Source of the DNA: Pseudaeromonas sp041911695 | GTDB lineage: Bacteria; Pseudomonadota; Gammaproteobacteria; Enterobacterales; Aeromonadaceae | Direction: 5' to 3' | DNA length: 64,000 bases | Assembly: GCA_041911695.1 (NCBI GenBank) | Contig: JAYROM010000144.1 | Location: 1 to 64,000 of the forward strand | Shown here: one piece after another, positions 43,165-51,627 of the stretch | Layout of the letters: every line of letters begins with the position of its first letter | How positions within the stretch are numbered: the stretch's first letter is position 1 | Position numbers and translations under genes: made by a program | Notes under the pieces: generated by a model | Seen by the model: only the letters and a program-made list of their open reading frames with translations | Told to the model about the DNA's origin: nothing | Databases searched by the model: none

Positions 43165-43566
43165 ATGACCGCAGAGAACGCCAGCGCCCTGCGCCTTGAT
43201 AAATGGTTATGGGCCGCACGCTTCTATAAGACCCGCGCAATAGCCCGTAGCATGATTGAAGGCGGCAAGGTGCATTACAATGGCCAGCGCAGCAAACCAG
43301 GCAAGCAGGTCGAAGTCGGCGCGCAGTTACGCCTGTGGCAAGGTGATGACGAACGAGAGGTGATCGTCCGGGTGCTCAGTGAACAGCGCCGGGGGGCACC
43401 GGAAGCCGCTCTGCTCTATGAAGAGACGGCCGCCAGTCTGGCCAAACGGGCCAAGATGGCCGAAGCGCGACGCCTGAACAGCCTGTACGCGCCGCATCCG
43501 GAAACCCGACCGGACAAAAAACAACGCCGCGACCTACTACGACTCAAACAGGGCGATCTGGCCTGA
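43165..43566 (+). CDS. hslR: Heat-shock protein Hsp15, ribosome rescue factor
   Basis: S4-domain RNA-binding protein that binds stalled 50S subunits still carrying nascent-chain tRNA. It has 133 residues, as in E. coli. The S4 domain lies at about residues 9-70 (LRLDKWLWAARFYKTRAIAR), and the basic tail ends RRDLLRLKQGDLA. ACAGGAG precedes the start. It is 34 bases ahead of hslO, the conserved hslRO pair. Confidence 0.95.
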   Translation: MTAENASALRLDKWLWAARFYKTRAIARSMIEGGKVHYNGQRSKPGKQVEVGAQLRLWQGDDEREVIVRVLSEQRRGAPEAALLYEETAASLAKRAKMAEARRLNSLYAPHPETRPDKKQRRDLLRLKQGDLA

Positions 43567-43600
43567 GCGCCGGCTTGCCCATCACAGACCGAGAACCAAG

Positions 43601-44485
43601 ATGACACAACCGGATCAACTCTATCGCTATCTCTTTGAACACCACCAGGTGCGTGGTGAACTGGTGCAGCTCGAACAGACCTGCGCCAGCATGCTGCAAG
43701 CCCAGTCCTATCCGCTGGCAGTGCGCCAGATCCTGGCCGAGATGCTGGTTGCCACCAGCCTGCTCACCGCCACACTGAAGTTCGAGGGCTCGATCACCGT
43801 CCAGCTGCAGGGCCAGGGGCCCCTGCGTCTGGCGGTGATCAACGGTGACCACCAGCAACAACTGCGCGGCGTCGCACGCTGGGAAGGTGACCTGGACCAG
43901 CCACTGTCGTTCCGCGAACTGATTGGCGATGGTCATATGGTGATCACCATTACCCCGGATCAGGGTGAACGCTATCAGGGCATCATTGCGCTGGAGCAGG
44001 ATTCGCTGGCCGCCTGTCTGGAGCAATATTTTGCCCAGTCAGAACAGCTGGCTACCCGGATCTGGATCCGTACCCAAACCAGTGATGAGGCCAGCGCCGC
44101 CGCGGGCATGCTACTGCAGGCCCTCCCCGCCCAGGATGACAACCACGAAGCCGATTTCGAACACCTGGCGACCCTGACCGATACCATCAAGGATGAGGAG
44201 TTGTTTGCGCTGCCCGCCACCGAGATCCTCTATCGCTTGTATCACGAGGAGGAGGTGCGGGTGTTCGAGCCGCAGGCCATCCGCTTCCATTGCACCTGCT
44301 CCCGCCACCGCTGCGAACAGGCCTTACTGCAGGTCGGTCTCAACGAGGCCGAAGCAATTCTGGCCGAGCAGGGCACCATCGACATGCACTGTGATTACTG
44401 TGGTAGCCATTACCAGTTTGACACCGTCGATGTGCAGGCGCTGTTCCACAGCAGCCGGCAGCCGGATAGCCCACAAACCCACTAA
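43601..44485 (+). CDS. hslO: Redox-regulated chaperone Hsp33
   Basis: Cytoplasmic holdase activated when oxidants oxidise its zinc-bound cysteines. It has 294 residues, E. coli 292. The C-terminal redox switch has CxC (FHCTCSRHRCEQ) and CxxC (HCDYCGSHYQ), so all four zinc cysteines are present, plus one more Cys in SRHRC. The N-terminal substrate-binding domain spans about residues 1-190. Follows hslR by 34 bases. Confidence 0.96.
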   Translation: MTQPDQLYRYLFEHHQVRGELVQLEQTCASMLQAQSYPLAVRQILAEMLVATSLLTATLKFEGSITVQLQGQGPLRLAVINGDHQQQLRGVARWEGDLDQPLSFRELIGDGHMVITITPDQGERYQGIIALEQDSLAACLEQYFAQSEQLATRIWIRTQTSDEASAAAGMLLQALPAQDDNHEADFEHLATLTDTIKDEELFALPATEILYRLYHEEEVRVFEPQAIRFHCTCSRHRCEQALLQVGLNEAEAILAEQGTIDMHCDYCGSHYQFDTVDVQALFHSSRQPDSPQTH

Positions 44486-44904
44486 CTCAGGCCATTGCCC
44501 TGCCTGAGCTGACCGGTGACCGACCTTGCGCGGTTGCCGGTTCCCTCCTGCCCCACGCCAATGTGCCCCCCGCACACAGGTATCACCTACTGCCGATATT
44601 GATTGGCACTGACAGTGCGTAATCGCTCACAAAAATAGCGCAAATTTTGCGCACAGTTCACAAATTAAACATATGATTTACAAGGTTTTTATCACCCAAC
44701 AAACCAGGATGACTCAGGAATTAAAACCACCACCGACCAACATGCCAGCATAAAACACCATAAGAGCCGCTATTTATGCAATGTCATCACTGAAGTGACT
44801 CACCGGAATTTGAAGCCTGTCGCGGTTCCGGACAACACCCGTGTTTTAGACTCATTAACAGAATGACTCCATGCTGTTTACCCTACGACCACCAGGAGAA
44901 AACT
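44486..44904 (+). promoter_or_regulatory. pckA upstream region
   Basis: A 419-base gene-free stretch. It holds a CRP-like site, TGCGT-N6-TCACA (44616-44631, eight of ten positions), a perfect inverted repeat GCGCAAA-T-TTTGCGC (44638-44652), and a possible -10 TATGAT (44672-44677). The region is notably AT-rich against its neighbours. A leader of about 220 bases would precede pckA. In E. coli, pckA is induced by cAMP-CRP in gluconeogenic growth; the same control is inferred here. Confidence 0.45.
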
Positions 44905-46527
44905 ATGACCCAACAAGGTACCCTGGCTGATGTACTGAGCCTCGAACACTATGGCATTCACCATGTCACCGACATCGTGCGTAACCCCTCCTACGAGCAG
45001 CTGTTTGCCGAAGAGACCAATCCGGCGCTCTCTGGCTATGAATGCGGCATCGTGACCAAGCTGGGGGCGGTGAAGGTTGATACCGGTGTGTTTACCGGCC
45101 GTTCGCCCAAGGACAAATATCTGGTCATGGATGATCTGACCCGCGACACCGTGTGGTGGAGCAATGGTGGCAAGAACGACAACAAACCGATCTCTCCGGA
45201 GGTGTGGAGCCATCTCAAGTCGCTGGTACAGGAAGAGCTCTCCGGCAAACGCCTGTTTGTGATTGACGGCTTCTGCGGCGCCCATGCCGACACCCGCCTC
45301 AAGGTGCGGATCATTACCGAGGTGGCCTGGCAGGCCCACTTTGCCAAGAATATGTTTATCCGCCCGACCGACGCCGAACTGGCCGACTTCGAGCCGGACT
45401 TTGTGGTGCTCAACGGCTCTAAATGCACCAATCCGCAGTGGAAAGATCAGGGACTGAACTCGGAGAACTTTGTTGCCTTTAACCTGACCGAGAAGATGCA
45501 GGTCATCGGCGGCACCTGGTACGGCGGCGAAATGAAGAAGGGGATGTTCTCGATCATGAACTACCTGCTGCCGCGCCGCGGGATTGCCTCGATGCACTGC
45601 TCGGCCAATGTCGGCCCGGATGGCGATGTCGCGGTATTCTTCGGTCTCTCCGGCACCGGCAAGACCACGCTGTCGACCGATCCGAAGCGTGCGCTGATCG
45701 GCGATGACGAACATGGCTGGGATGATGAAGGGGTGTTCAACTTCGAGGGGGGCTGCTACGCCAAGACCATCAAGCTGAGCAAGGAGGCGGAGCCGGATAT
45801 TTACAACGCAATCCGTCGCGATGCCCTGCTGGAGAACGTCACCGTCGATGCTGACGGCAATGTCGATTTTGATGATGGCAGCCGCACCGAGAACACCCGC
45901 GTCTCCTACCCGCTCTACCATATCGACAATATCGTCAAACCGGTGTCGGCCGCCGGCCATGCGACCAAGGTGATCTTCCTCACCGCTGATGCCTTTGGTG
46001 TATTGCCGCCGGTCTCCAAGCTGACCAAGGATCAGACCCAATACCACTTCCTCTCCGGCTTCACCGCCAAATTGGCGGGGACCGAACGCGGGATCACCGA
46101 GCCGCAACCGACCTTCTCCGCCTGTTTCGGCAAGGCGTTCCTCACCCTGCACCCGACCCAGTATGGGCAAGAGCTGGTCAAGCGAATGGAGGCCGCCGGC
46201 GCCGAGGCCTATCTGGTCAACACCGGCTGGAACGGCAGCGGCAAGCGTATCTCGATCAAGGATACCCGCGCGATTATCGACGCCATCCTGGATGGCAGTA
46301 TCGAGCGCGCCCAAATGACCACGCTGCCGATCTTCAATCTGGCAATGCCGGTCGATCTGCCGAATGTGAATCCGCACATCCTGGACCCGCGCGATACCTA
46401 CGCCAGCCAGGAGGAGTGGGAGAACAAAGCGCAGGATCTCGGCCAGCGCTTTATCCGCAACTTTGAACAGTACACGGATAATGACGAAGGGCGTCGTCTG
46501 GTGGCCGCCGGGCCGCAATTGGGCTAA
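44905..46527 (+). CDS. pckA: Phosphoenolpyruvate carboxykinase (ATP)
   Basis: Converts oxaloacetate and ATP to phosphoenolpyruvate, the first committed step of gluconeogenesis. The start at 44905 (MTQQGTLADVLSLEHYGIHH) has AGGAG 9 bases ahead; 540 residues, as in E. coli. The kinase-1a P-loop is GLSGTGKTTLS (about residues 247-257), and MHCSANVG with the DDEHGWDDEGVFNFEGGCYA metal-binding segment flank it. It opposes Ppc metabolically. Convergent with greB across the 182-bp inverted-repeat element. Confidence 0.97.
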   Translation: MTQQGTLADVLSLEHYGIHHVTDIVRNPSYEQLFAEETNPALSGYECGIVTKLGAVKVDTGVFTGRSPKDKYLVMDDLTRDTVWWSNGGKNDNKPISPEVWSHLKSLVQEELSGKRLFVIDGFCGAHADTRLKVRIITEVAWQAHFAKNMFIRPTDAELADFEPDFVVLNGSKCTNPQWKDQGLNSENFVAFNLTEKMQVIGGTWYGGEMKKGMFSIMNYLLPRRGIASMHCSANVGPDGDVAVFFGLSGTGKTTLSTDPKRALIGDDEHGWDDEGVFNFEGGCYAKTIKLSKEAEPDIYNAIRRDALLENVTVDADGNVDFDDGSRTENTRVSYPLYHIDNIVKPVSAAGHATKVIFLTADAFGVLPPVSKLTKDQTQYHFLSGFTAKLAGTERGITEPQPTFSACFGKAFLTLHPTQYGQELVKRMEAAGAEAYLVNTGWNGSGKRISIKDTRAIIDAILDGSIERAQMTTLPIFNLAMPVDLPNVNPHILDPRDTYASQEEWENKAQDLGQRFIRNFEQYTDNDEGRRLVAAGPQLG

Positions 46528-46546
46528 GCCATTAGACCGGAAACAT

Positions 46547-46728
46547 GAAAACGGGCCGAGCGGCCCTAATGCCAGTCAGTTAACGAAGGAGAGATAACCG
46601 GTTGAGTCAACCGTTGGCGGCAGGGATGCCGCCATCGAGCCCCCATGGAAGGGTTGACGGCGTGTTGGCGAAAAAGGTTGTATCTCCGGCGTGCTTCACT
46701 GACCAGCATTAGCCGCCGGCCCGTTTTC
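46547..46728. repeat. 182-bp imperfect inverted-repeat element
   Basis: Two 53-base arms (46547-46599 and 46676-46728) are imperfect reverse complements: both begin from the outside with GAAAACGGGCCG, then share TAATGC, GTCAGT and GGAGA blocks. The 76-base core holds further hairpins, GGTTGAGTCAACC (46600-46612) and GGCGGCAGGGATGCCGCC (46617-46634). It fills the space between pckA and greB, could fold into one long cruciform or RNA hairpin, and has the look of a MITE- or REP-like repetitive element. It may also end both transcripts. Confidence 0.75.
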
Positions 46729-46753
46729 GTTGGCTGACGCTCAAGCACACCGC

Positions 46754-47305
46754 TCAGGCATCACCGACCCCAAGTGGCGGCTCTGGCGCCAGCGGTGACG
46801 GCGCACTGGCTTCCGGCGCTGGCCACTCAGCGGGGCGCTGATAGGCAATCCGGTTGATAAACCACAGCTTGCGACCGGCCGGCGTCACCACTTCCGCCTC
46901 GTCGTCTTCGGCCTTCTTCAACAGGGCGCGCGCCATCGGTGCATCGATCGAGATGTAATCCTTGCGCAGAAAGATCTCGTCCGGACCGACAATCCGAAAG
47001 CGGTGCAACTCGCCCTCTCCGTTTTCGACCTCGACCCAGGCCCCGAAGAACACCTTGCCCTCCTGCTGTGCGGCATAGTCCACGACCTTGAGCAGCTCGA
47101 TACACTTGCGCAAATAGCGTACCCGGCGATCAATCTCGCGCAGTAGACGCTTATTATATTGGTAATCCGCGTTCTCACTACGGTCGCCGAGGCTGGCCGC
47201 CCAGGTCACCTTGCGGGTCACATCCGGTCGTTTTTCGCGCCACAGATAGTCCAGCTCCTGCTTGAGTGCTTCGTAACCTTCGCGGGTAATTAAAGGGGTC
47301 TTCAT
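46754..47305 (-). CDS. greB: Transcript cleavage factor GreB
   Basis: Enters the secondary channel of RNA polymerase and stimulates cleavage of backtracked RNA. It has 183 residues against 158 in E. coli; the difference is a Pro/Ala-rich tail after INRIAYQRP. The coiled-coil tip carries the essential acidic pair in SLGDRSENADYQYNKRLLRE, and the FKBP-like C-domain includes RIVGPDEIFLRKDYISIDAP. The sequence is closer to GreB than GreA (LREIDRRVRYLRKCIELLKV). Convergent with pckA. Confidence 0.93.
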   Translation of the reverse strand: MKTPLITREGYEALKQELDYLWREKRPDVTRKVTWAASLGDRSENADYQYNKRLLREIDRRVRYLRKCIELLKVVDYAAQQEGKVFFGAWVEVENGEGELHRFRIVGPDEIFLRKDYISIDAPMARALLKKAEDDEAEVVTPAGRKLWFINRIAYQRPAEWPAPEASAPSPLAPEPPLGVGDA

Positions 47306-47366
47306 GTTTGCTCCTCGGTCTGGTCGACGCCATTATCGACCAGACCGCGCAGCGATGCACGGGCGG

Positions 47367-48305
47367 TTAGCCCAAAGTCGGCGCCAGATTGGCACGCATG
47401 GCCGCGGACAGCGTCTCCAGCCAGGCAAAACGGTGGCGGTACATGGCCCGTTTCTTCGATGGCACCTCGTCCAGTGACTTGTGGGCCGCCGGCAGCAGGC
47501 GGGTGAACTTGTCGTTATAGGGTGCCGACGGCCACTCCTGCCACAGGGCGTCATAGTCGATTTTGACACAGCCCTGTTTGCGGCGCCGATAGTAGGGCGA
47601 ACGGAACACATGGCTCTGGCTGGTCACCGCCAGCACTTGGGGAATCGACCAGACCTCAGCCAGTTGCAGCACCAACTCCAGCAACAAATCGCGCGGGCGC
47701 AAGCCAAAGCCCATTTTGGTCAACAAGCGGATGCCCTCGCGCGCCGCCTCGCTACCCAGCTTACCGGTCGGCCCCTGCATCACACCAATCACCAAGGCAG
47801 GTTGTTCTGCTTGATGAATAATCGAGAAGGCACAGGTATACCAGCGGCGGTTGGACGCATCGACAATCGACAGCGCCAGTTCGCCCTCGCGGCGAAAACG
47901 CGGCTCGTAACGCAGCACGATGCGAAACGGATCGCCCTGTTCATCCGCCACCGGGTACTGGCCCACCTCGATGCCCGACTCAAGATAGAGCGGCGCAATC
48001 AGTGCCGGGAGCTGTTGGCGAAGAAACGTATAGTGATCGGTCATCAGGCAGGCCCGTTGCCAGGCCGACGCCTGCGCATGCAGATAAGGACGAGTGACCT
48101 TATCCAGCAACGACGGCTCGCGGGCCGGTAACGCGCGTAACAGGGGGTCACTGAACACTGACCAGACGCGTGCCAGCGGACGTCGATACAAACACCCCCG
48201 CAGCAGATAGCGCAGGCGATGCATGCACCAGTGACGGGAGTGAGCTGGATGTGCCAGGCGAGCAAGCTGCCAGACACTGAAACGAGTGGGGGTTAGTACA
48301 GTCAT
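47367..48305 (-). CDS. VirK/YbjX family protein (DUF535)
   Basis: Member of the VirK/YbjX (DUF535) family, 312 residues. Recognisable parts are HYTFLRQQLPALIAPLYLES, VIGVMQGPTGKLGSEAAREG and LAVTSQSHVFRSPYYRRRKQ. No signal peptide or membrane span is evident. In Shigella, VirK affects surface localisation of IcsA, and Salmonella/E. coli relatives are linked to envelope stress and antimicrobial-peptide resistance. The biochemical activity is unknown. It lies 61 bases upstream of greB on the same strand and could be co-transcribed with it. Confidence 0.85.
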   Translation of the reverse strand: MTVLTPTRFSVWQLARLAHPAHSRHWCMHRLRYLLRGCLYRRPLARVWSVFSDPLLRALPAREPSLLDKVTRPYLHAQASAWQRACLMTDHYTFLRQQLPALIAPLYLESGIEVGQYPVADEQGDPFRIVLRYEPRFRREGELALSIVDASNRRWYTCAFSIIHQAEQPALVIGVMQGPTGKLGSEAAREGIRLLTKMGFGLRPRDLLLELVLQLAEVWSIPQVLAVTSQSHVFRSPYYRRRKQGCVKIDYDALWQEWPSAPYNDKFTRLLPAAHKSLDEVPSKKRAMYRHRFAWLETLSAAMRANLAPTLG

Positions 48306-48666
48306 TTTTTTATTTGCCAGTCATGGAATGCTTGGACGGCGACAGCGCATCCATGTCAGTTATCGCCGGATCGCGTTCGGTATAACATAGTGATCTAGGT
48401 CACACCAGAAAGTGATTGTGTCAGGATGTACAAACCGTAAAAGCGGGTTCATCTGGCCATATTTCTTAATTTTTCTGGCCAGTGGGTGGCATACCCCCAG
48501 CAATTCCGAAGTGAGCCAGCGACCATGCCCTCAACGCCGCGATAGCTGCGCGAACCGCCATCGTCTGCCACCATGATGACTAGGTTCAGACGCCATCTCC
48601 GGCTATGCTGCTAGGGTTGAATGCGGACCATGTGCCGCACTATCTGATGTTTAGCCAGAGATCCTG
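48306..48666. promoter_or_regulatory. Divergent intergenic region with CRP-like site
   Basis: A 361-base stretch between the DUF535 gene and tex. AGTGATCTAGGTCACA (48389-48404) matches the CRP consensus TGTGATCTAGATCACA at 14 of 16 positions. Just upstream on the plus strand is TATAAC (48381-48386), a possible -10 read towards tex. TCTGGCCA occurs twice (48452-48459, 48474-48481), 22 bases apart. No coding frame or RNA gene was recognised. Confidence 0.5.
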
Positions 48667-51000
48667 ATGACTGCTATCAACCAATTGATTGCCCATGAAC
48701 TCGCCTGCCGACCAGCTCAGGTCGATGCGGCGGTGCGCCTGCTGGATGAGGGGGCGACGGTCCCGTTTATTGCCCGCTACCGTAAAGAGATCACCGGCGG
48801 GCTGGATGACACCCAACTGCGCCAGCTCGAACAACGACTCGGCTACCTGCGCGAACTCGAAGATCGCCGCCAGACCATACTGTCGAGCATCGACGAGCAG
48901 GGGTTGCTGACCCCGGCGCTCCGGGCTGACCTGCTGGCCGCCGATTCCAAGACGCGGTTGGAAGATCTCTATCTGCCCTATCGCCCCAAACGCCGCACCC
49001 GCGGTCAGATGGCGATCGAGGCAGGGCTCGCACCGCTGGCCGACCTGTTACTTGCCGAACCGCAACGTGATCCGGAACGCGAGGCGCAAGCCTTTATCAA
49101 TAGCGAGCTCGGCATCGCCGATACCAAATCAGCCCTCGACGGCGCCCGCTATATCCTGATGGAGCGCTTTGCCGAGGATGCCACCCTGCTCGAGCAGATG
49201 CGTGATTATCTGTGGCAGTACGCGCGGCTCAAAGCCAGTGTACAGGCCGGCAAGGAGCAGGAAGGGGCCAAATTCAGCGACTATTTTGACCATGAGGAGC
49301 CATTGGCCAAGGTCCCGTCGCACCGTATGCTGGCCATGCTGCGTGGACGCAACGAGGGGATCCTCAGCCTGGCCCTGCTGGCCGGCGAGGATAGCGGCAG
49401 CCACCCTTGCGAAGGGCTGATTGCGATCCGTCAGGGGCTGCGTCAACAAGGAAGGCCGGCCGATGCCTGGTTGGCCAGCGTGGTCAGCTGGACCTGGAAA
49501 ATCAAGCTCGCCCCGCAGATGGAGACCGAGCTGATTGGCCGCTTGCGCGAACAGGCCGAAGCAGAGGCGATCCGCGTGTTTGCCAGCAATCTCAAGGATC
49601 TGCTGATGGCCGCGCCGGCGGGGATGAAAACCACCATGGGGCTGGATCCGGGGATCCGCACCGGGGTCAAGGTGGCGATTGTCGATAGCACTGGCAAGCT
49701 GGTGGCCACCGATACCATCTATCCGTTTGAACCGCGCCGCCAGGTCGAGCAATCCCTGCAGACGCTGTATACCCTATGCCACCGCCATGACGTGGGGCTG
49801 ATCAGCATCGGCAACGGTACCGCCTCGCGCGAAACCGAGCGCTTGGTCGGCGAGCTGCTGCAACGTCACCCGGCGTTGCAGGCACAAAAGGTGGTGGTCA
49901 GCGAGGCTGGCGCCTCGGTCTACTCCGCCTCCGAACTCGCCGCCAACGAGTTCCCGGATCTGGATGTCTCGCTGCGTGGCGCGGTGTCGATTGCCCGCCG
50001 CTTGCAGGATCCGCTGGCCGAGCTGGTCAAGATCGATCCGAAAAGCATCGGCGTCGGCCAGTACCAGCATGATGTCAGCCAGACCTTGCTGGCACGCAAC
50101 CTGGAAACCGTGGTCGAGGACTGCGTCAACGCCGTCGGCGTTGATATCAACACCGCCTCGGTGCCGTTGCTGAGTCGAGTCTCCGGCCTGACCGCCACCC
50201 TGGCGCGGAATATTGTCAGCTGGCGTGATAGCCACGGCGCCTTCCGCCATCGTCGCCAACTGCTAGAAGTCGCCCGGCTGGGACCGAAAGCGTTCGAGCA
50301 GTGTGCCGGCTTCCTGCGCATCCGCCACGGCGACAATGCGCTGGACGCCTCGGCGGTACATCCGGAAGCCTATCCGGTGGTCGAACGCATCCTGGCGCAG
50401 ACCGGGCTTGAGGTCAGCGCGCTGATCGGTAACAGCAGCCTGCTGCGTACCTTGTCACCGGCCGCCTTCACCGATGAACGATTCGGTGTGCCGACGGTGA
50501 CCGATATCATCGGCGAGCTGGATAAACCCGGCCGCGACCCGCGCCCGGAGTTCCGCACTGCCACCTTCCGCGAGGGGGTCGAGACGCTGCAGGATCTGGA
50601 GCCCGGCATGCAGCTGGAAGGCTGTGTCACCAACGTGACCAACTTCGGCGCCTTCGTCGATATCGGCGTCCATCAGGATGGCCTGGTACATATCTCCGCC
50701 CTGACCGACCGGTTCATCAATGATCCGCGCGAGGTGGTCAAGGCCGGGGATATCGTCCAGGTCAAGGTGGTGGAGGTCGACATCCCGCGCAAGCGTATTG
50801 CCCTGACCATGCGTCTACAGGACAGGCCGGCACAGGGTGGCAGCCAGCCAGCGCGCAGCAGCACCCCACGCGACAATCCGCCCCGCCGTCCGGCGCGTGA
50901 TGGCGGCGCATCGACTGGCAAAGGGGGCACGGCTGGTAACGCCCCAGCCGGTAATAATGCCTTCGCCGATGCCTTTGCCCGCGCCAAGCGCGGCCGCTAA
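48667..51000 (+). CDS. tex: Tex-family transcription/RNA-binding protein
   Basis: Cytoplasmic nucleic-acid-binding protein related to the core of eukaryotic Spt6; it affects transcription and toxin expression in Bordetella and stress tolerance elsewhere. It has 777 residues (E. coli YhgF 773). Helix-turn-helix and helical domains (1-320) are followed by a YqgF-like domain starting at TTMGLDPGIRTGVKVAIVDS (about 320-450), helix-hairpin-helix motifs (VPLLSRVSGLTATLARNIVS) and an S1 domain (PGMQLEGCVTNVTNFGAFVD, about 640-715). The tail is Gly/Pro/Arg-rich. Confidence 0.95.
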   Translation: MTAINQLIAHELACRPAQVDAAVRLLDEGATVPFIARYRKEITGGLDDTQLRQLEQRLGYLRELEDRRQTILSSIDEQGLLTPALRADLLAADSKTRLEDLYLPYRPKRRTRGQMAIEAGLAPLADLLLAEPQRDPEREAQAFINSELGIADTKSALDGARYILMERFAEDATLLEQMRDYLWQYARLKASVQAGKEQEGAKFSDYFDHEEPLAKVPSHRMLAMLRGRNEGILSLALLAGEDSGSHPCEGLIAIRQGLRQQGRPADAWLASVVSWTWKIKLAPQMETELIGRLREQAEAEAIRVFASNLKDLLMAAPAGMKTTMGLDPGIRTGVKVAIVDSTGKLVATDTIYPFEPRRQVEQSLQTLYTLCHRHDVGLISIGNGTASRETERLVGELLQRHPALQAQKVVVSEAGASVYSASELAANEFPDLDVSLRGAVSIARRLQDPLAELVKIDPKSIGVGQYQHDVSQTLLARNLETVVEDCVNAVGVDINTASVPLLSRVSGLTATLARNIVSWRDSHGAFRHRRQLLEVARLGPKAFEQCAGFLRIRHGDNALDASAVHPEAYPVVERILAQTGLEVSALIGNSSLLRTLSPAAFTDERFGVPTVTDIIGELDKPGRDPRPEFRTATFREGVETLQDLEPGMQLEGCVTNVTNFGAFVDIGVHQDGLVHISALTDRFINDPREVVKAGDIVQVKVVEVDIPRKRIALTMRLQDRPAQGGSQPARSSTPRDNPPRRPARDGGASTGKGGTAGNAPAGNNAFADAFARAKRGR

Positions 51001-51021
51001 TACCGATGTTGGCCGCATAAC

Positions 51022-51052
51022 AACAAGGGCGCCATAAGGCGCCCTTGTTTTA
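51022..51052 (+). terminator. tex terminator
   Basis: AACAAGGGCGCC and GGCGCCCTTGTT pair around ATAA (51022-51049), followed by TTAT. 21 bases after the tex stop. Confidence 0.85.
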
Positions 51053-51136
51053 TCTCCCCCCAGCGCAGGTTCATCGCGTCACAGGGGGGCAACCAAAACG
51101 CATGAGCACGCAGCAGGCGAGCATCTAGCTATTGGC

Positions 51137-51484
51137 TCAGAACATCCAGGTCGTCGGATTGGGAATCGCCTGTTGGTTATCAGCATACTTCATCCCCTTC
51201 ACACAACGCACGATCAGCCAGATGACCCAGAACAACAGGATAAACCAACCGATGATCACCAGCGAGAGCAGGCTGCCTACCAATATGTAGAGGCCACCAA
51301 TCCAGAAGGTGCGGATCTGATAGCGGTAGTGCGTGGATAACCACTCCGGCGCATCACTTTTGTTTACATAAGCGACAATCACGCCAACAATCCCGGTCAG
51401 CCCAATCAAAATGGCGACCAGATAGAGGATATACACCAGCTTGACACTACCGGTAGAAACCGGCTTTTCCATCACTTCATCCAT
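51137..51484 (-). CDS. Small DUF4870-like membrane protein
   Basis: 115 residues with three hydrophobic stretches (VKLVYILYLVAILIGLTGIV; TFWIGGLYILVGSLLSLVII; FILLFWVIWLIVRCVKGM). The pattern YILYL...HYRYQIRTFW resembles the DUF4870/Tic20-like family of unknown function. The start at 51484 has GGAG 6 bases ahead. It is not obviously linked to tex or to the metalloprotease gene beside it. Function unknown. Confidence 0.75.
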   Translation of the reverse strand: MDEVMEKPVSTGSVKLVYILYLVAILIGLTGIVGVIVAYVNKSDAPEWLSTHYRYQIRTFWIGGLYILVGSLLSLVIIGWFILLFWVIWLIVRCVKGMKYADNQQAIPNPTTWMF

Positions 51485-51627
51485 TATTCACTCCATGACA
51501 TGTGCTTGATTGGTCAACAAATATCGAGCCTGCCTACTATTTCATAAGCATCAGAACAAAAGAATGCTGCTATTTCGGAAAAGCCGATCAATTGTCAGAT
51601 GTGACAAGAGACAAGGAGGGCTGTGTA

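Noticed and set aside
44878..46518. Very long open frame opposite pckA (546 codons)
   Set aside because: A GC-rich shadow of pckA. Its translation has no recognisable domain, and pckA itself is unmistakable.
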